Below, one piece after another: positions 1 through 11,399 of a stretch of 64,000 nt of DNA. The stretch's first letter is position 1, and each line of letters opens with the position of its first letter. Where the stretch lies: contig JALDNG010000016.1 of the NCBI GenBank assembly GCA_024349245.1, positions 3,286,001-3,350,000 of the forward strand. The letters are read 5' to 3'. Position numbers and translations under genes: made by a program. Under the pieces are notes generated by a model. That model was given only the letters and a program-made list of their open reading frames with translations. It made no database searches and was not told the DNA's origin. Source of the stretch: Neodontobutis hainanensis (taxonomy: Eukaryota; Chordata; Actinopteri; Gobiiformes; Odontobutidae).

Positions 1-1359
1 AAAAGGGGAGAGGGGGCAAAATTCTGGGGGTAATTTCCTCTCAGACAAAAACAGGGGAGAGGGCCACAGTAGATGGGACGGTGAAGGTAATAGATAATAC
101 AACAGACAACAGCACTACACCGACAACACCAGCAACAACAGCAAGATGCAGCCCTGCACAGTCTGGCAATGGCCCTAGTTATAGTGGTACCGCAGCCACC
201 AGTGAAGCCATAGCTGAGACTGCCTCCTCATGTACAATCACAGCCTCCAAAGTTGATTCCAAATTACGCACTCCTATTAAAATGGGTATAGCTGCCTCAA
301 TAACTGTGAAAAAAGACTCAGGGGATCTCATTGATTGTAAAGCGGAGATGTCAGAGGGACAAATGGTGCCAGAGTATGTCAGTATAGAGGGCCAGGGTAC
401 AGAAGCCCAATCTAGCAGATGCACAGAGCCCGAGGTAGAGAGGAGAGATTACCCCTCGGAAAACTGCAACAACAACAATAACCTTGAGTCCTCCAGTGTT
501 CAGGCCAACTATATTCAATGTGGCAGTGTGGTGTTTAATTTGCAGTCCTCATCTGAGCCCACTCTTCAGAAAGCCAGCAGGATAGAAACACTTTGTTGTA
601 AAGATACAGAAGTGAAAGTTGAGATGCAGAATATCCAGGTGCATCAAGAAAATGAACAAAAAAGTGAGATAGTTAAAGACATAGAAGTAAAGCAGCCCAA
701 GTCTAGACTACCAGTAAAAGCATCAGGTTGGTCATTTCACACACAGGGAACTGCAATAGGCAAACAGAAGCCCAAAAGAACTGTTAAAGTTGAGGTCAAG
801 AGGAGAGGAGAGCCTGCCATAGCCAAAGTTGAACCCAGGTCTAGAATACCCATCAAAGATGTTAAAAAGACTGCGCCAGCTGCCACGCCCAGCTCTAGTT
901 CACTTGTTTCAGTTCGAGTGACTTCACAGCCAATAAGAGCATTGCACTCAGAAAGAAAAGCTATAGATTTACCCTCAAGGCCTCTGAAGGACAAGCATCA
1001 GGTTAGCAAAGTCACAGCTGAGGAAGGATGTAAAAAGGACAGAAAGGAAAATCCTAGTGACGTTTGTAAGCGCACCATCGAGTACTTTAAAGGCATTAGC
1101 GGGGAGACGCAAAAGTTGGTGGACCGCCTGTCAGACGAGGAGAAAAAGACGCAGACAGAACAGTCGGAGGAAGACAGCACCTCCCGGAGCACCTCTCTGT
1201 CGGACGCCTCCCAGCCTTCCCAGCCCTCCCAGCCCTCCGGCTCATCTAGATCTGGTAGAGGTTCGAGGGCTGAGGCAGGGGCCGCGTCCGTAAGGGCAAA
1301 GGTGGCGGCGACGGACAGGGACTCGGGCAGTGAGAGGAGCAGAAGGAGTAGGAGGACTG
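1..1359 (+). other. ank3: 3' end of the ank3 giant neuronal exon
   Basis: The frame is open from the window edge to 1433, and the splice donor G|GTGGGA at 1359/1360 joins to the acceptor at 2249 to give RRTG-PQSPCERTD, as in human giant ankyrin-G. The segment is low-complexity, rich in Ser, Thr, Lys and Glu, with SRLPVKASG- and SRIPIKD-like basic motifs. The best conserved block is at about 1060-1200 (CKRTIEYFKGISGE..KLVDRLS). In mammals this exon is included in the 270/480-kDa neuronal isoforms. Reading through the donor adds about 24 residues before TAA at 1431. Confidence 0.85.
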
Positions 1360-4300
1360 GTGGGAAGGAGGGCAGTCAGGGACTCACAGGGTCTCGAACG
1401 CCTCCCATCGCGGAGATCAAGCCTAGTTTGTAAAATTTTCACACTATGTTAAAATACATCTATATATCTATAGTTCACTTAGTTGCATGACATTGTTGTG
1501 ATCATTTAATGACTGGAATGCCTGTGGCGTGACTACATGTTCTGTTCAGAATAATTCTGTCATTTAAATTTATTTTTGTCATTGATGTACTGTATAGTGT
1601 ATTGTCCTTGCTGCAAGAAACTCTCTTCCTGTGTTCCTCTATTTCTACTCCCTTAACATAGTGTGAGCATGATAGTAGTAGAAACTGGTCAACTGGCGCA
1701 GCCAGTCTCTTCTTTGGCACTTCCCTCATCTGTCTGTCCCTGCAGGCTAGCTACAAAATCAATGTAGTAATTTATTCTGTATTTAGAAATTGTCATTAGA
1801 CTGATTAATAGCTTAAAACACAAAAGTGCATTGCATGCTTATTTTGTAGATTCTAACATGTAGTTTTACACATTAGTCTCATAGAAATGTTAGTCTGATG
1901 TTAATAGTCATGTTATTCTTTGTTTTGTGTGCTTTTCATGACAGTTACTGCCTGCCTAGAGGTTAAATACCCACAAATATTCACAGAGCACCACTTACTC
2001 TATAAACATACTATTTCAGTTGTCATGTTGCTTGTGTGTCAGATCCCTTTCTTGCCATCTTGGGAAATAGCTACTTATTATGTATGTTATCTTTGTAAAT
2101 GGCAAATAAGTAAGGTTACATACAATATGCTATGTGCTTTTCACAATCAAGTGGCCAGAAAAGGAATATTACATGTATGTTTTTCTTTTAGATTTAGGCT
2201 ATAGGGGGAAATGAGAAATAGTGCTAATCAGTCATTGTCCTTTACCAGGTCCCCAAAGCCCCTGTGAGCGGACAGACTTGCGCATGGCTATCGTTGCTGA
2301 TCACCTGGGACTCAGCTGGACAGGTTTTCCAGATTTTAAAGAAATAAAATAAAATGTCATACTGTTGATTTAGCAAGGTTATATACTGGGGTTTCTGTTT
2401 TTCCCATGACAGAGTTAGCTCGGGAGATGAACTTTACAGTTGATGAGATCAACCACATTCGACTAGAGAACCCCAACTCTCTAACAGCACAAAGTTTCAT
2501 GCTCCTAAAGAAATGGGTCAGCAGAGAAGGAAAAAATGCTACAAGTAAGACTTTCTTTTATTTTCAATGTCATGCAGCAAAAAAACTATGTACAGTTGAT
2601 AAATAAATACTTGTTGAAATCTTGCTTATTGTGTTTAATACTTTTTTTTTTGTTTTGTTTTTTAAAACAGCGGATGCCTTATCTGCAGTCCTGACAAAAG
2701 TCAACCGGATGGATATTGTGACTTTACTGGAGGGCCCAATTTTTGACTATGGTAACATTTCAGGCACGAGATGTTTTGCCGATGATAACGTTTTCCGGGA
2801 TCAGGCTGATGGTAAAGTTTAGCTTTGTCTAGCTGACCTTTTACCTCTTCCTGCTACCTTTTTTGTACTGTGTCCTTTAATCTATTTGCATGTTGTAACA
2901 TAACTGCTCAAGGCATTTATTTATCCATGTAGTTTCTATTGTCAGTTTGTTTCTCTTAGTCCTCCTCCAGTTCCTCTGAGCCTTCTTCGGATAGATGACA
3001 GTCTCTTTTGCTGCAAAACTAAGCTGCCTCCACCTCTTCCTGTTGCTACTGCCTCCCCTCACCTCCCACAGCAGTATGCACTGCTCATAACAGCACATAA
3101 CTGCTCTTAACCATATAAGAGTTGTGTATTGCTGAAAAGTACCCTCTTCTCATGCATTCATTCTTATCCCTTGAACTTATTGTCACTTTATTCATTCAAA
3201 GTATTGTTGCCAAAGCATGTTTCTCATTTGTTTTTTGTTTTTTCTATTTCATTCCTATTTTTATTTTCTTCTGTTACTTTAGTTTGTATCATTATTCCCC
3301 TAATTCCAAGCAGTAGAGCACCTATAATGGTTCAAACATCCAGTCCATTCTGTCCTACACCAACCCCAACTCCTCCACCTACCCCTCTCACCCCTACTTC
3401 AGCCACTCACACCCGCCCATTCAGCCCGCGCCGTTCTCCGAGTTACGAGTCTTCCATCTCATTAAATGATTTAGCACCTGCTCCGCTGTTTAACCAGACT
3501 TTCCCCGCTCCTGTAATTCTCTCCCCTCATTGCCCTTACCCACTGCAGTCTGCATCTTTCCCCTTCTCACAACATCCCCCCTCCCCGATCCCAATGATCA
3601 CCTCACCCGTACCTACAACACCTATTCCCTCCTTCCCAGACCAACCTCCTCCTACACCACCTTTGCAGACCGACCCAGTCAACTCTTCCTTTACAATAGA
3701 AGGATCTAACTCTCCTGTCCACTGCAAATCTACAACTACGCCCTCTTCTCTTGCTCCTAATACATCTGAACCAATCACCATACCAGTTTCTACCTCGGCT
3801 TCTGGCAATATGTCTCCTTCTGTTACTGCCTCTCCAAGTCGGGAATCTTTATCCACCCAGCTGCCTACTTCAGGTCGGGTCTCGCCGCTTTCAGTGGTTA
3901 CTCTTCCAACAGTATCTCCTTCTGGGTCACGCTCTGCTAGTCCTTGTCCATCTTCTCCTCCTCTCCGCCCTCTCTCTCCCTGTCCTGCATGTCAGTGTGC
4001 AACCCCCAACCCTCTTCTTACCACCCAGACCCATACGGATCCTTCTAAATTGGAAATATTTATTTAGCAGATTATGCTGAATCCCTTGTCTTGGCTTTCT
4101 CATCTATTACCTGTCTGTGCGAGCATAGTTTTAAATACATCCTTTACATTATCATAGCTTTATGTCACCATGCATGTGTTGCTCATTAAATATCCATTTT
4201 ACCTCATTATAAGTACACTTAAGCCTAAGTAAAATTTAGGTGTAAAATTTAACACTCATGCATGTCGATGATATTGTAATATTATAATTCTTTTGGTCTT

Positions 4301-7300
4301 TATTGTTTCTTATATATTCTGTAAGTGTATAGTGGCATAAAATTATGTTATAATGAATATATTTAGTATAAGGCATATGTTTAGTTTTATCTAATGATGC
4401 TTTTAAGGTGATACAGTGCTGCTGATGTCTTCATCTCAGCTCACAGTTTTATGGATGCATCCTTTACACTGTGCTAGAAGGGTGTGTTCTTTTTGTAGCA
4501 TGCTTCATGGTGTGTATGTCTCTACATTTGTCATCCTGTCACCAACAGATTATCAGAGCATTCTAGCGGAGCTCCTGTCCCCTGCCGCACTCCGTTCTAA
4601 CCCCAACTTCCTGGAGCCCGATCTCCCCGTCACCCCCAACCCTTCTCTTACTCCATCTCCACAACACCATTACTCGAAACCAGACACCCCTTTACTACCT
4701 GAATCTCAGCTACTGCCCCCGCTCTGGAGTCCAGAAGTAGTTTGTGCTAGTGGAGAGCCCGACAGTCCCCCTCTGAGCCCCCCAAGACCCTGCGAGCTCG
4801 CCCTGTCTGTCCCTGTCTTTCAACTCCCCGATCCCCTTCCAGCTAATGTAAGAAAGCCACACATTGCTCTGAACGACCAGCTTCTTTTGAGCGAGGAGGA
4901 GGACAAGTCCTGTCCGGAGCAAACCCATAAGCCCAAGACACATTTAACCCCTGGGTTGTGTGAGCCCGACATTGACATTGCCTTCTCTACATCTTCCCCA
5001 TCGCTATCATCCATATCATCGATAACTCCATCAACACCTGAAAGAGTACACATAGGAGACGAATTATATCTGACGAGTTCTCCGATGTTTGTACAGGAGG
5101 ATATATGTTTGAAAGAAGGTAAAAAGGAAGCGACGGAGGAAATAGAGAAGGTAGTTGAGATGGCCACAGCAGAGTTAGAGGGAAATATAGTTGTGGAGAA
5201 GTGGATAGAGCAGGAGCTTATTCAGAATGTGAAAATAAAATGTGAAATGGTAATACAAGACAAATTGGTGTTGGCTAAGGAAGGGTACTATGCAAAGGAT
5301 AAAGTAGATATGACAAAGGAGCAGCGTGTCCTTTTTCAAGAAGGAACAGTATGTAAAGTTGAAGAGGTGAAAAATGTGCTGTATCCGTCAGAGGAGCAGA
5401 TTGTGCTGATAAAAACTGAGCATGAAGTGGAAAGACATAGCCCAGATGAAAATGTAGAAACTGAAATAGAGGGTATTGGTGGAACTGTTGAAGCTGAACT
5501 AAACGTAAAAGGGAGTAAGGAGGGGAGTATATATCAGGATGAGGGAATGAATAAGAAAGACTGTGATTTTCTGATCAAGCGTAAAGAAAAGACACTTGAA
5601 ATTGAAAGAGATAGTAAAAGAAAATCCCAAGTGGAGTTGGCAGCCAAGGATCAGGCCATAATTGACCCCTCTCCTCAGGCCAGGCTTGTGGAATGTCTGG
5701 CTACTCTCTCTGGATCTAATGAGGATGAGCAGGATTGCCAAAGTGACAATGAAATAAAAAAAGAAGAGACATTGCTGTCTGCTGTGGAGGAAGCCAAGAA
5801 GGACCAAGGCTCAGAGGTGGAGGAGAACGAAGAAGAGACAAATGAGACAAGGATTGTGGAAATGCTCCGTCAGGTTGAACAGGCAGAAAAAGACTTGTGT
5901 TCACTTTCAGGTTGGCATAGTGACTCCTCCAGTGTCAATGTGGAGCCACCAACACCAGGCCGCAGTGTCAGCTCCGACCTGCTCAACAAGCGAGAAAGGT
6001 ACACTGCTTGAAAATTACCCTGAATAATTTCCAAATCTTACACAACTTACCTTCTGGCCTAATAACTGATTATAAATCCTACAGCCAAGAGAACTCTAGT
6101 GACTCCATTACTTCCTCGTCCAGGGAATCAGGCAGGTCTCGACAGAATGGCTCAAAGCACTCACCTCAAGACACCAACTCACAGTCTTTGAATGTCAGAA
6201 AGGAAGAAGGTGCATTGGTGTCAGAGAAAAAAGTTCAGGTAATCATTTTCTAGTATTCTAATGTATACTAATCTTGTGTCTTTTAAATGTCAATAGTTTG
6301 ATTACAGGTTTTTTGATACAGAAAGCCACAGAGCCATACAACTGTGATATAAACTAATCTTAACCCCAGTAGCTCCCTTTTCCTCCTGCCTTGTGTTTGA
6401 TTGAATGCTCTGTTAATCCTTTTCTTATCAGCGGGTTAATGTTGATTCTGGCTCAGACGAGGAGCAAACTGTAACCACCAGAATCTTCAGACGTCGTATC
6501 ATTTTAAAGGTACCTGTGAGCCGGCACAAAGACTTGGTTTAGGCTGGTTTGGCTTGCTTTGGTGGTTTTTGGAACTTTTTTGTCTTCGAGGATCTCTACT
6601 TTAGACGTCTTATTAGTGGTTTTGTGGTGGTGTGCTGATAAAATGTACTATTATTGTTACAAGAAGTGTGTATAAATCAAGTAGCTGTGATGATTGTTTT
6701 TGTTTTTGATTAACCCTAGTGCCTTTTCTCTTCCATGACATAACTTTTTACATTTGCAGTATCCCTTGCTGTGGTGATGGTGTGAGGTTTGTCAGAATTA
6801 TTTTGTATTTAAGTGTTAATCATTCAAACATTTACAGGGTGAAGAAGCAAAGAATATCCCAGGTGAGACTATGACAGAGGAACACTACCTGGATCATGAT
6901 GGTAACCTCGTCAGCAGAAAAGTAAAGTACTGGTTCACCCGCTTCATCTTGTCAGCTCTATAAAACCGTACTCCGGGAGCATTTGGTGACATCACATGTG
7001 TTTTGACCTTCGTTTGCCTTGGTTAGGTAATCAGGAAGGTTATCCGCCGGGTGTCCACTCCCACACCAGACAACCAGGGCAGTCACAGGGGAGTGTGGCT
7101 TAGGAGAGACCCTTCTGGGAGCCCTGTCCTGTTGGAGGAAGGGTCTGAGGTTGGAAATAGCTTTTTCTGGGTTAAAAGCTTTTACTTGCGGGTGTTATCT
7201 GTGTCAAAACCTGCAAAACTCATATGAAAGGTATAATAAAAAAAACAAAGTTTCTCATTGAAATTATTGTAAAGTAAATGTATTCAGGTAACTCACTCAA

Positions 7301-7795
7301 AGAATAAAGCATTTCAAATGATTAAACTTCTTTTCACAGGTAGAAAAATTTGATTTTAGTGGTACATGCTGTGTTTTGACATAGTGTTCCTATTGTGAAT
7401 GCTGACTGGGGTTTAATGCTTTCTTCAATAATAAATTGATCAAGAGTGTTTTTTTAACAATGAGTCAATTGTGTGACTAACAGATGTTAAACTTCCTTGT
7501 TGAGATCTATTAACAATCTTTGTTTGTAGGCGACTGACTGGTGTGTGGTCTGGCTTCAAATATATTTCTAACAACCAATCTACCTTTTCATTTCTTATAT
7601 TCCTGATTCCTAAAAAAAGATGACTTCTTCATGTTAACTGATCTTTCTGTGTGAGGATTACTTCTGTTCACCTCTTGTAGGAGTCAAGCAGAAGTTAATT
7701 TTATAACCTTTTGTGTTTTACAGCAAGGAAACGGATCCAGAAATAGCAGAAGAAAAGATGATAGAAGGTCAAGTGACAAGAAGCACCACTCATAG
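1..7795 (+). CDS. ank3: Ankyrin-G (ankyrin-3), C-terminal part, 5' end outside window
   Basis: Ankyrin-G links membrane proteins to spectrin at axon initial segments and nodes of Ranvier. Exons: <1-1359 (codons begin at 3), 2249-2323, 2413-2544, 2671-2811, 4549-5998, 6085-6238, 6432-6509, 6838-6921, 7027-7149, 7724-7795; phases join into 1221 codons plus TAG. Visible in order: the end of the giant neuronal exon (KRTIEYFKGISGET block), a death domain at about residues 456-545 of this fragment (MAIVADHLGLSW, ENPNSL, MDIVTLLEGP), an acidic/Pro-rich tail, then RIFRRRIILK and GEEAKNIPGE motifs, ending DKKHHS. The wording of the death domain and the end (human ...EKKSHS) point to ANK3 rather than ANK2 or ANK1. 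Ankyrin repeats, ZU5 and UPA domains lie upstream of the window. The last junction (7149 to 7724) is the least certain, because the final exon is also open in a second frame. Whether this is an a or b teleost paralogue cannot be told. Confidence 0.93.
3283..3990 (+). other. ank3: Candidate ank3 Ser/Pro-rich cassette exon
   Basis: A frame open from before 3283 to 4067 encodes a Pro/Ser/Thr-rich sequence, with PTPTPPPTPL and SPRRSPSYES near the start. The acceptor (pyrimidine-rich, ...ACTTTAG at 3282) and the donor T|GTCAGT (3990/3991) give a 708-nt exon that enters and leaves in phase 1. This matches the phase of both the preceding (ends 2811) and following (starts 4549) exons, so it can be included or skipped without a frameshift. 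Alternatively it is a terminal exon reading to TAG at 4065-4067. I do not recognise a mammalian counterpart. Confidence 0.5.
5911..5998 (+). other. ank3: ank3 exon portion behind an internal alternative 3' splice site
   Basis: Inside the 4549-5998 exon the coding sequence itself contains a good acceptor (TTCACTTTCAG, ending 5910). Splicing 2811 to 5911 keeps frame (phase 1) and gives ...DQADG-WHSDSSS, which parallels the human ankyrin-G short form ...DPVDG-WQNETSS. Using the upstream acceptor at 4548 instead gives the long tail starting DYQSILAELL. Confidence 0.6.
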
Positions 7796-9730
7796 CCAGG
7801 TAGAAACACATTTAATAGGAAATAACTTTATTAATCCTTACTTGATTAACTTGACCACAATTATACTTTTAAATAGTTATTTTCATTAATGTATCTCACT
7901 TGCTTACAATAACACGCATCCACTCATCGCTGATGCCCTTTGACGTTGGTTTTGTTCTCTAAATCTCCAGTAAGGCCCTGCTTTGTCACATGATAAAAGA
8001 GAGTACAGTTCCCCTGCTCATCCTCTTGTTTCATTTCTGGTGATATTAAATAGGAACTGCTGTGTAAGAGTGTTAGTATAATAAAGTATCAGATTAGATT
8101 CAACTTTATTGTAATTATACATGTACAAGGCAACGAAATGCAGTTTAGCATTTAACCAGAAGTGCAAAATGAAGCAACTGCAGGATCTATTGGTCTATGA
8201 CCAACCCACAGATCTTTTTTTTTTTTTTACCTTGCTGTTATTTTTGTTTTAGAACTGGGAAGAATGATTTCAGTCTTAAACCTTAGAATTTAAACTTTGA
8301 TCCAAACAGTTTGCTCTTTTGAAATAATCAGAAGGCCATGTGTAACTCATCTCAACAGATTGTTTCCCAGAAATACAGTTCCATTGTGAGGACTTCAGTC
8401 AAAGGTTCCAATCTGCTTCAAGAATGGTTCTCACGTAAGAAGAGTTGACCCTTGTGACTTAAGCATGAGCATGAAAAACTCACTCCACGTTGGTGAATGA
8501 ACCAAGGCAATTCTCCCTTTGTTGCTGTGGACCATGGACATTGATTCTTCTTCCTGTTTTAGCGTGAGACGCCATGTGCCATTGGCCCACTAGAGTTGGG
8601 AGAACTTTTTAGAAGCACTGTTTGCAGTGATGACTTCAGATACTCCATTTGCAATGACCACACAGGCAAAACTGTGACCAAAGATGGCACAAGACCTCTT
8701 TCCATAAGTTGCCTGGAAAGGACAAAGTCGATACAATAACTCAAAACCTAATGGAACATTTCTGATCCAACTTCAACACTCGCCTTATTTTTTGGTTTTC
8801 CAGGACCCATTGTTGACGGGGGTAAATTGTTTTTGTTTTTAACTAACACAACCTTTTGTGTAAAATTACAATGTGTAAAGTTAAGATTGCACTAAAAGAG
8901 TAACCTTTTAAGTGCTTTTGAAGTTTATGAAAAGGGTTCCACTTTTAAAAGATATGACTAACTACACAGGTTCTTGTATAATTAAATAATAGAGCAGGTA
9001 TAATGTTTGTATATGACAATGCTGGTTTGATTTTAACTTTCCAGAGAAAAATCAAATGTCAGTCATTTCCAAAGTGGAAATGGTTTTACTTCTGTAAAAG
9101 CAGCCTTTCAGAGTTCTCATATTTTCATGCATGCTGTTCTCTTTATTTTAAGTACAATTTTTACAACTTTGCAAAAACACTGTATTCAAATGACAAATTA
9201 AACCCTTTATCTGTGCACACATATAGCCCCAAAATTTGTCACCGGTTTTATATTTTACTTTGAAAAAGGAGCGATTTAAAGCATTTATCATGTTTGGGGT
9301 TAGGAAATGTTAAGCTACATAATTGGGTTATGTCTATGTCTGTCTATCTGAATGAAAGAAAGTGAGTGGAATAATCTGAATGTAAATGCTAGTAGGCTAG
9401 CTCACTGTAAAATTATACCTTTATTGTGCATATTGGCTTTAAGGTGTAGGAGTCTCTGTACACTGTTAGACTGTTTGTAATCACTCCATAAGAGGTGTGT
9501 TGTCTGGTTTTCTTAAAGCTGCTGTGGTATTTAAAAGGAAAATGGGGCATTTCATTTTAGATTTTTTTTGTTTTAGTTTTTAATTTGGTGAACTATGTCA
9601 ATTTAAATCCTACTCACAATAAAGACACATAAAGATATTATTTGATTGTAGCTCTATAGCATATTGTATGACAAACACTGGATGGTCAAAATCAATTATT
9701 TAAGCATCAAATAAATTGTGTTTAACTCTG
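7796..9730 (+). other. ank3: ank3 3' UTR and polyadenylation signals
   Basis: AT-rich sequence without a coding frame follows the TAG at 7793-7795. AATAAA hexamers at 9618-9623 and near 9711 are plausible cleavage signals. A dispersed repeat lies at about 8090-8175. The exact transcript end cannot be seen. Confidence 0.5.
8090..8180. repeat. Dispersed teleost repeat fragment
   Basis: The stretch TTCAACTTTATTGTAATTAT ... ACATGTACAAGGCAACGAAA ... TTTAACCAGAAGTGCAAAA is a wording I recognise as a common interspersed repeat of fish genomes. I cannot name its class. It lies in the ank3 3' UTR. Confidence 0.5.
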
Positions 9731-11240
9731 AAACTGTGTGATCTTTTTAGGCTTGAGAGTCCGTATATGCAGTGTCAAATATAATTGTTTTCATTAGCTC
9801 ATTGGCAACAGTTACTTTTCATAACATTAGGGATTATCTGTGTATTATTTTATTAGATGCCCATATAGTTCAAGTGTGGTGTTCTACAGGTGTGATGGCT
9901 CAGTATGCTGATGTCTATGCTGTGGACATTAAAACTATGTAACTTTTTCACCCTTTTTTCTTTCTTTTGGTGGGTTAAGTTGGTCAGGAAGGGTGCAGTT
10001 CTATGTCAATCAGGGGGTAGAAGATTCTTTGATATTCTTGAATTATAAATTTTGTCAATTTTGTTTGATATGTGTTTTCACCTGAGGAGATTTTTGATGT
10101 ACAATTCTTACTAACAGAGTGAAGCCATTGAAATGTAACAATTCTAGCACTTTGGTTATTCAAGGTCTTTTAGAAGCTATAGCAGCAATGATGCCACCAC
10201 AAATGTTTTAGACAAAAAAAAGTCAACCTGAAAAAAATAAAAATGCGTTGGTTTTGCAATACATTTGTTTCTGTGTTTTGTGTCCTTAAAGATCTGTTAT
10301 TATGTAAATAATGTACTGACAATGGGATGGTGAAATGATGAGAGGCACGGTCCTTCAGCCCAGCATGCATTTCAAAGGCTTTATACCAGCATTTACATCC
10401 CACACTCAAGTGTCCTTGTGCAAGAATATCACAGCTGCTGATATGTGGGGGGGAGGCTATAAAACTCTGACAGTCTTTTTATGATTATGAATAATCATTG
10501 ATAATGACATGGACTGGGATTTATTTGGCAAATTTGACATTTACAGTTATATTTTTTTAGCTCACATATAACGTAAGTAATGCCAGTATAACTTAACTCT
10601 TTTATATCTACTTAAAGGATCACACTTACATGACATAGTGCATTTTGTACATTAGCCTAACCAAGTAATGATAACCAGAAAATATCACCAGCAAACTGAG
10701 GTTGATATAGTATTATCTCAGCTGCAGCACTAATAGCTGTATAGTTTCTTAAAAGAAAAGGGAAATGCTCTGCCACCATTCTCTTATTTATTGCTCTGTT
10801 TATTGCCATTTATATATAATTTTACAAGGCCATAGAGCTGTGGAGGACTATATTATTTGAAATTGATTTGCCCATAGATAGGTTTATCAGACTGCTAGCC
10901 TACTAGAGCCATCCAGTTGGGAGTGCTGTAGAAGGGCATTACGAGATATTTTAGAAAAAAATAGGTCTCCAGAGTCTTTATATTTTTAAGTCGAGTGAGT
11001 TTGAGTGTGTGAGTTCAGTTTTTTTTCAGTTTTGAGAAAAATAAATTGAGATTAAAATTATTAAAGGGATTAAAATGTATTTAATTATTTTCTAATGACA
11101 CAAATGATTTTGTATTAGGTAGGATGCATTGATAATAGCTTACATATTATCTCAATTTGAAATTGTTTAATTTTTTATTGTCACAGTTGTCCAGTTAATA
11201 TGATCAGCTTCAGAAATAAATGTTTTTTTTGCAGCAAATG
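9731..11240. other. ank3-ccdc6 intergenic spacer
   Basis: AT-rich, with homopolymer runs. Short open frames on both strands lack splice sites or family similarity. I see no gene here. Confidence 0.6.
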
Positions 11241-11399
11241 ACTTGACACACCCTTTTGTCAGGCACAAGTCCACTGCAGTACCGGAGCCATCCTGTTGGA
11301 AGCGCTGTGGCGAGAGCGTGAACAAGGTCACACGGTGTATCGTTGTGTGCTGCTCAAACGCTGTAGCTCCGTCTCTCTGCCCCACACTGTGGCACAGCC
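11241..11399 (+). promoter_or_regulatory. ccdc6: ccdc6 promoter-proximal region and 5' UTR
   Basis: Composition switches from AT-rich to GC/CpG-richer just before the ccdc6 start codon, as expected for a CpG-type housekeeping promoter. No clear TATA box. The transcription start was not located. Confidence 0.4.

Noticed and set aside
3536..3856. Minus-strand open frame opposite the Ser/Pro-rich ank3 segment
   Set aside because: It is a mirror of the biased plus-strand sequence; no homologue, no splice sites.
4416..4548. Coding continuation upstream of the ank3 acceptor at 4548
   Set aside because: The frame is open by chance. The acceptor ACCAACAG and phase fit place the exon start at 4549, and the peptide before it has no ankyrin similarity.
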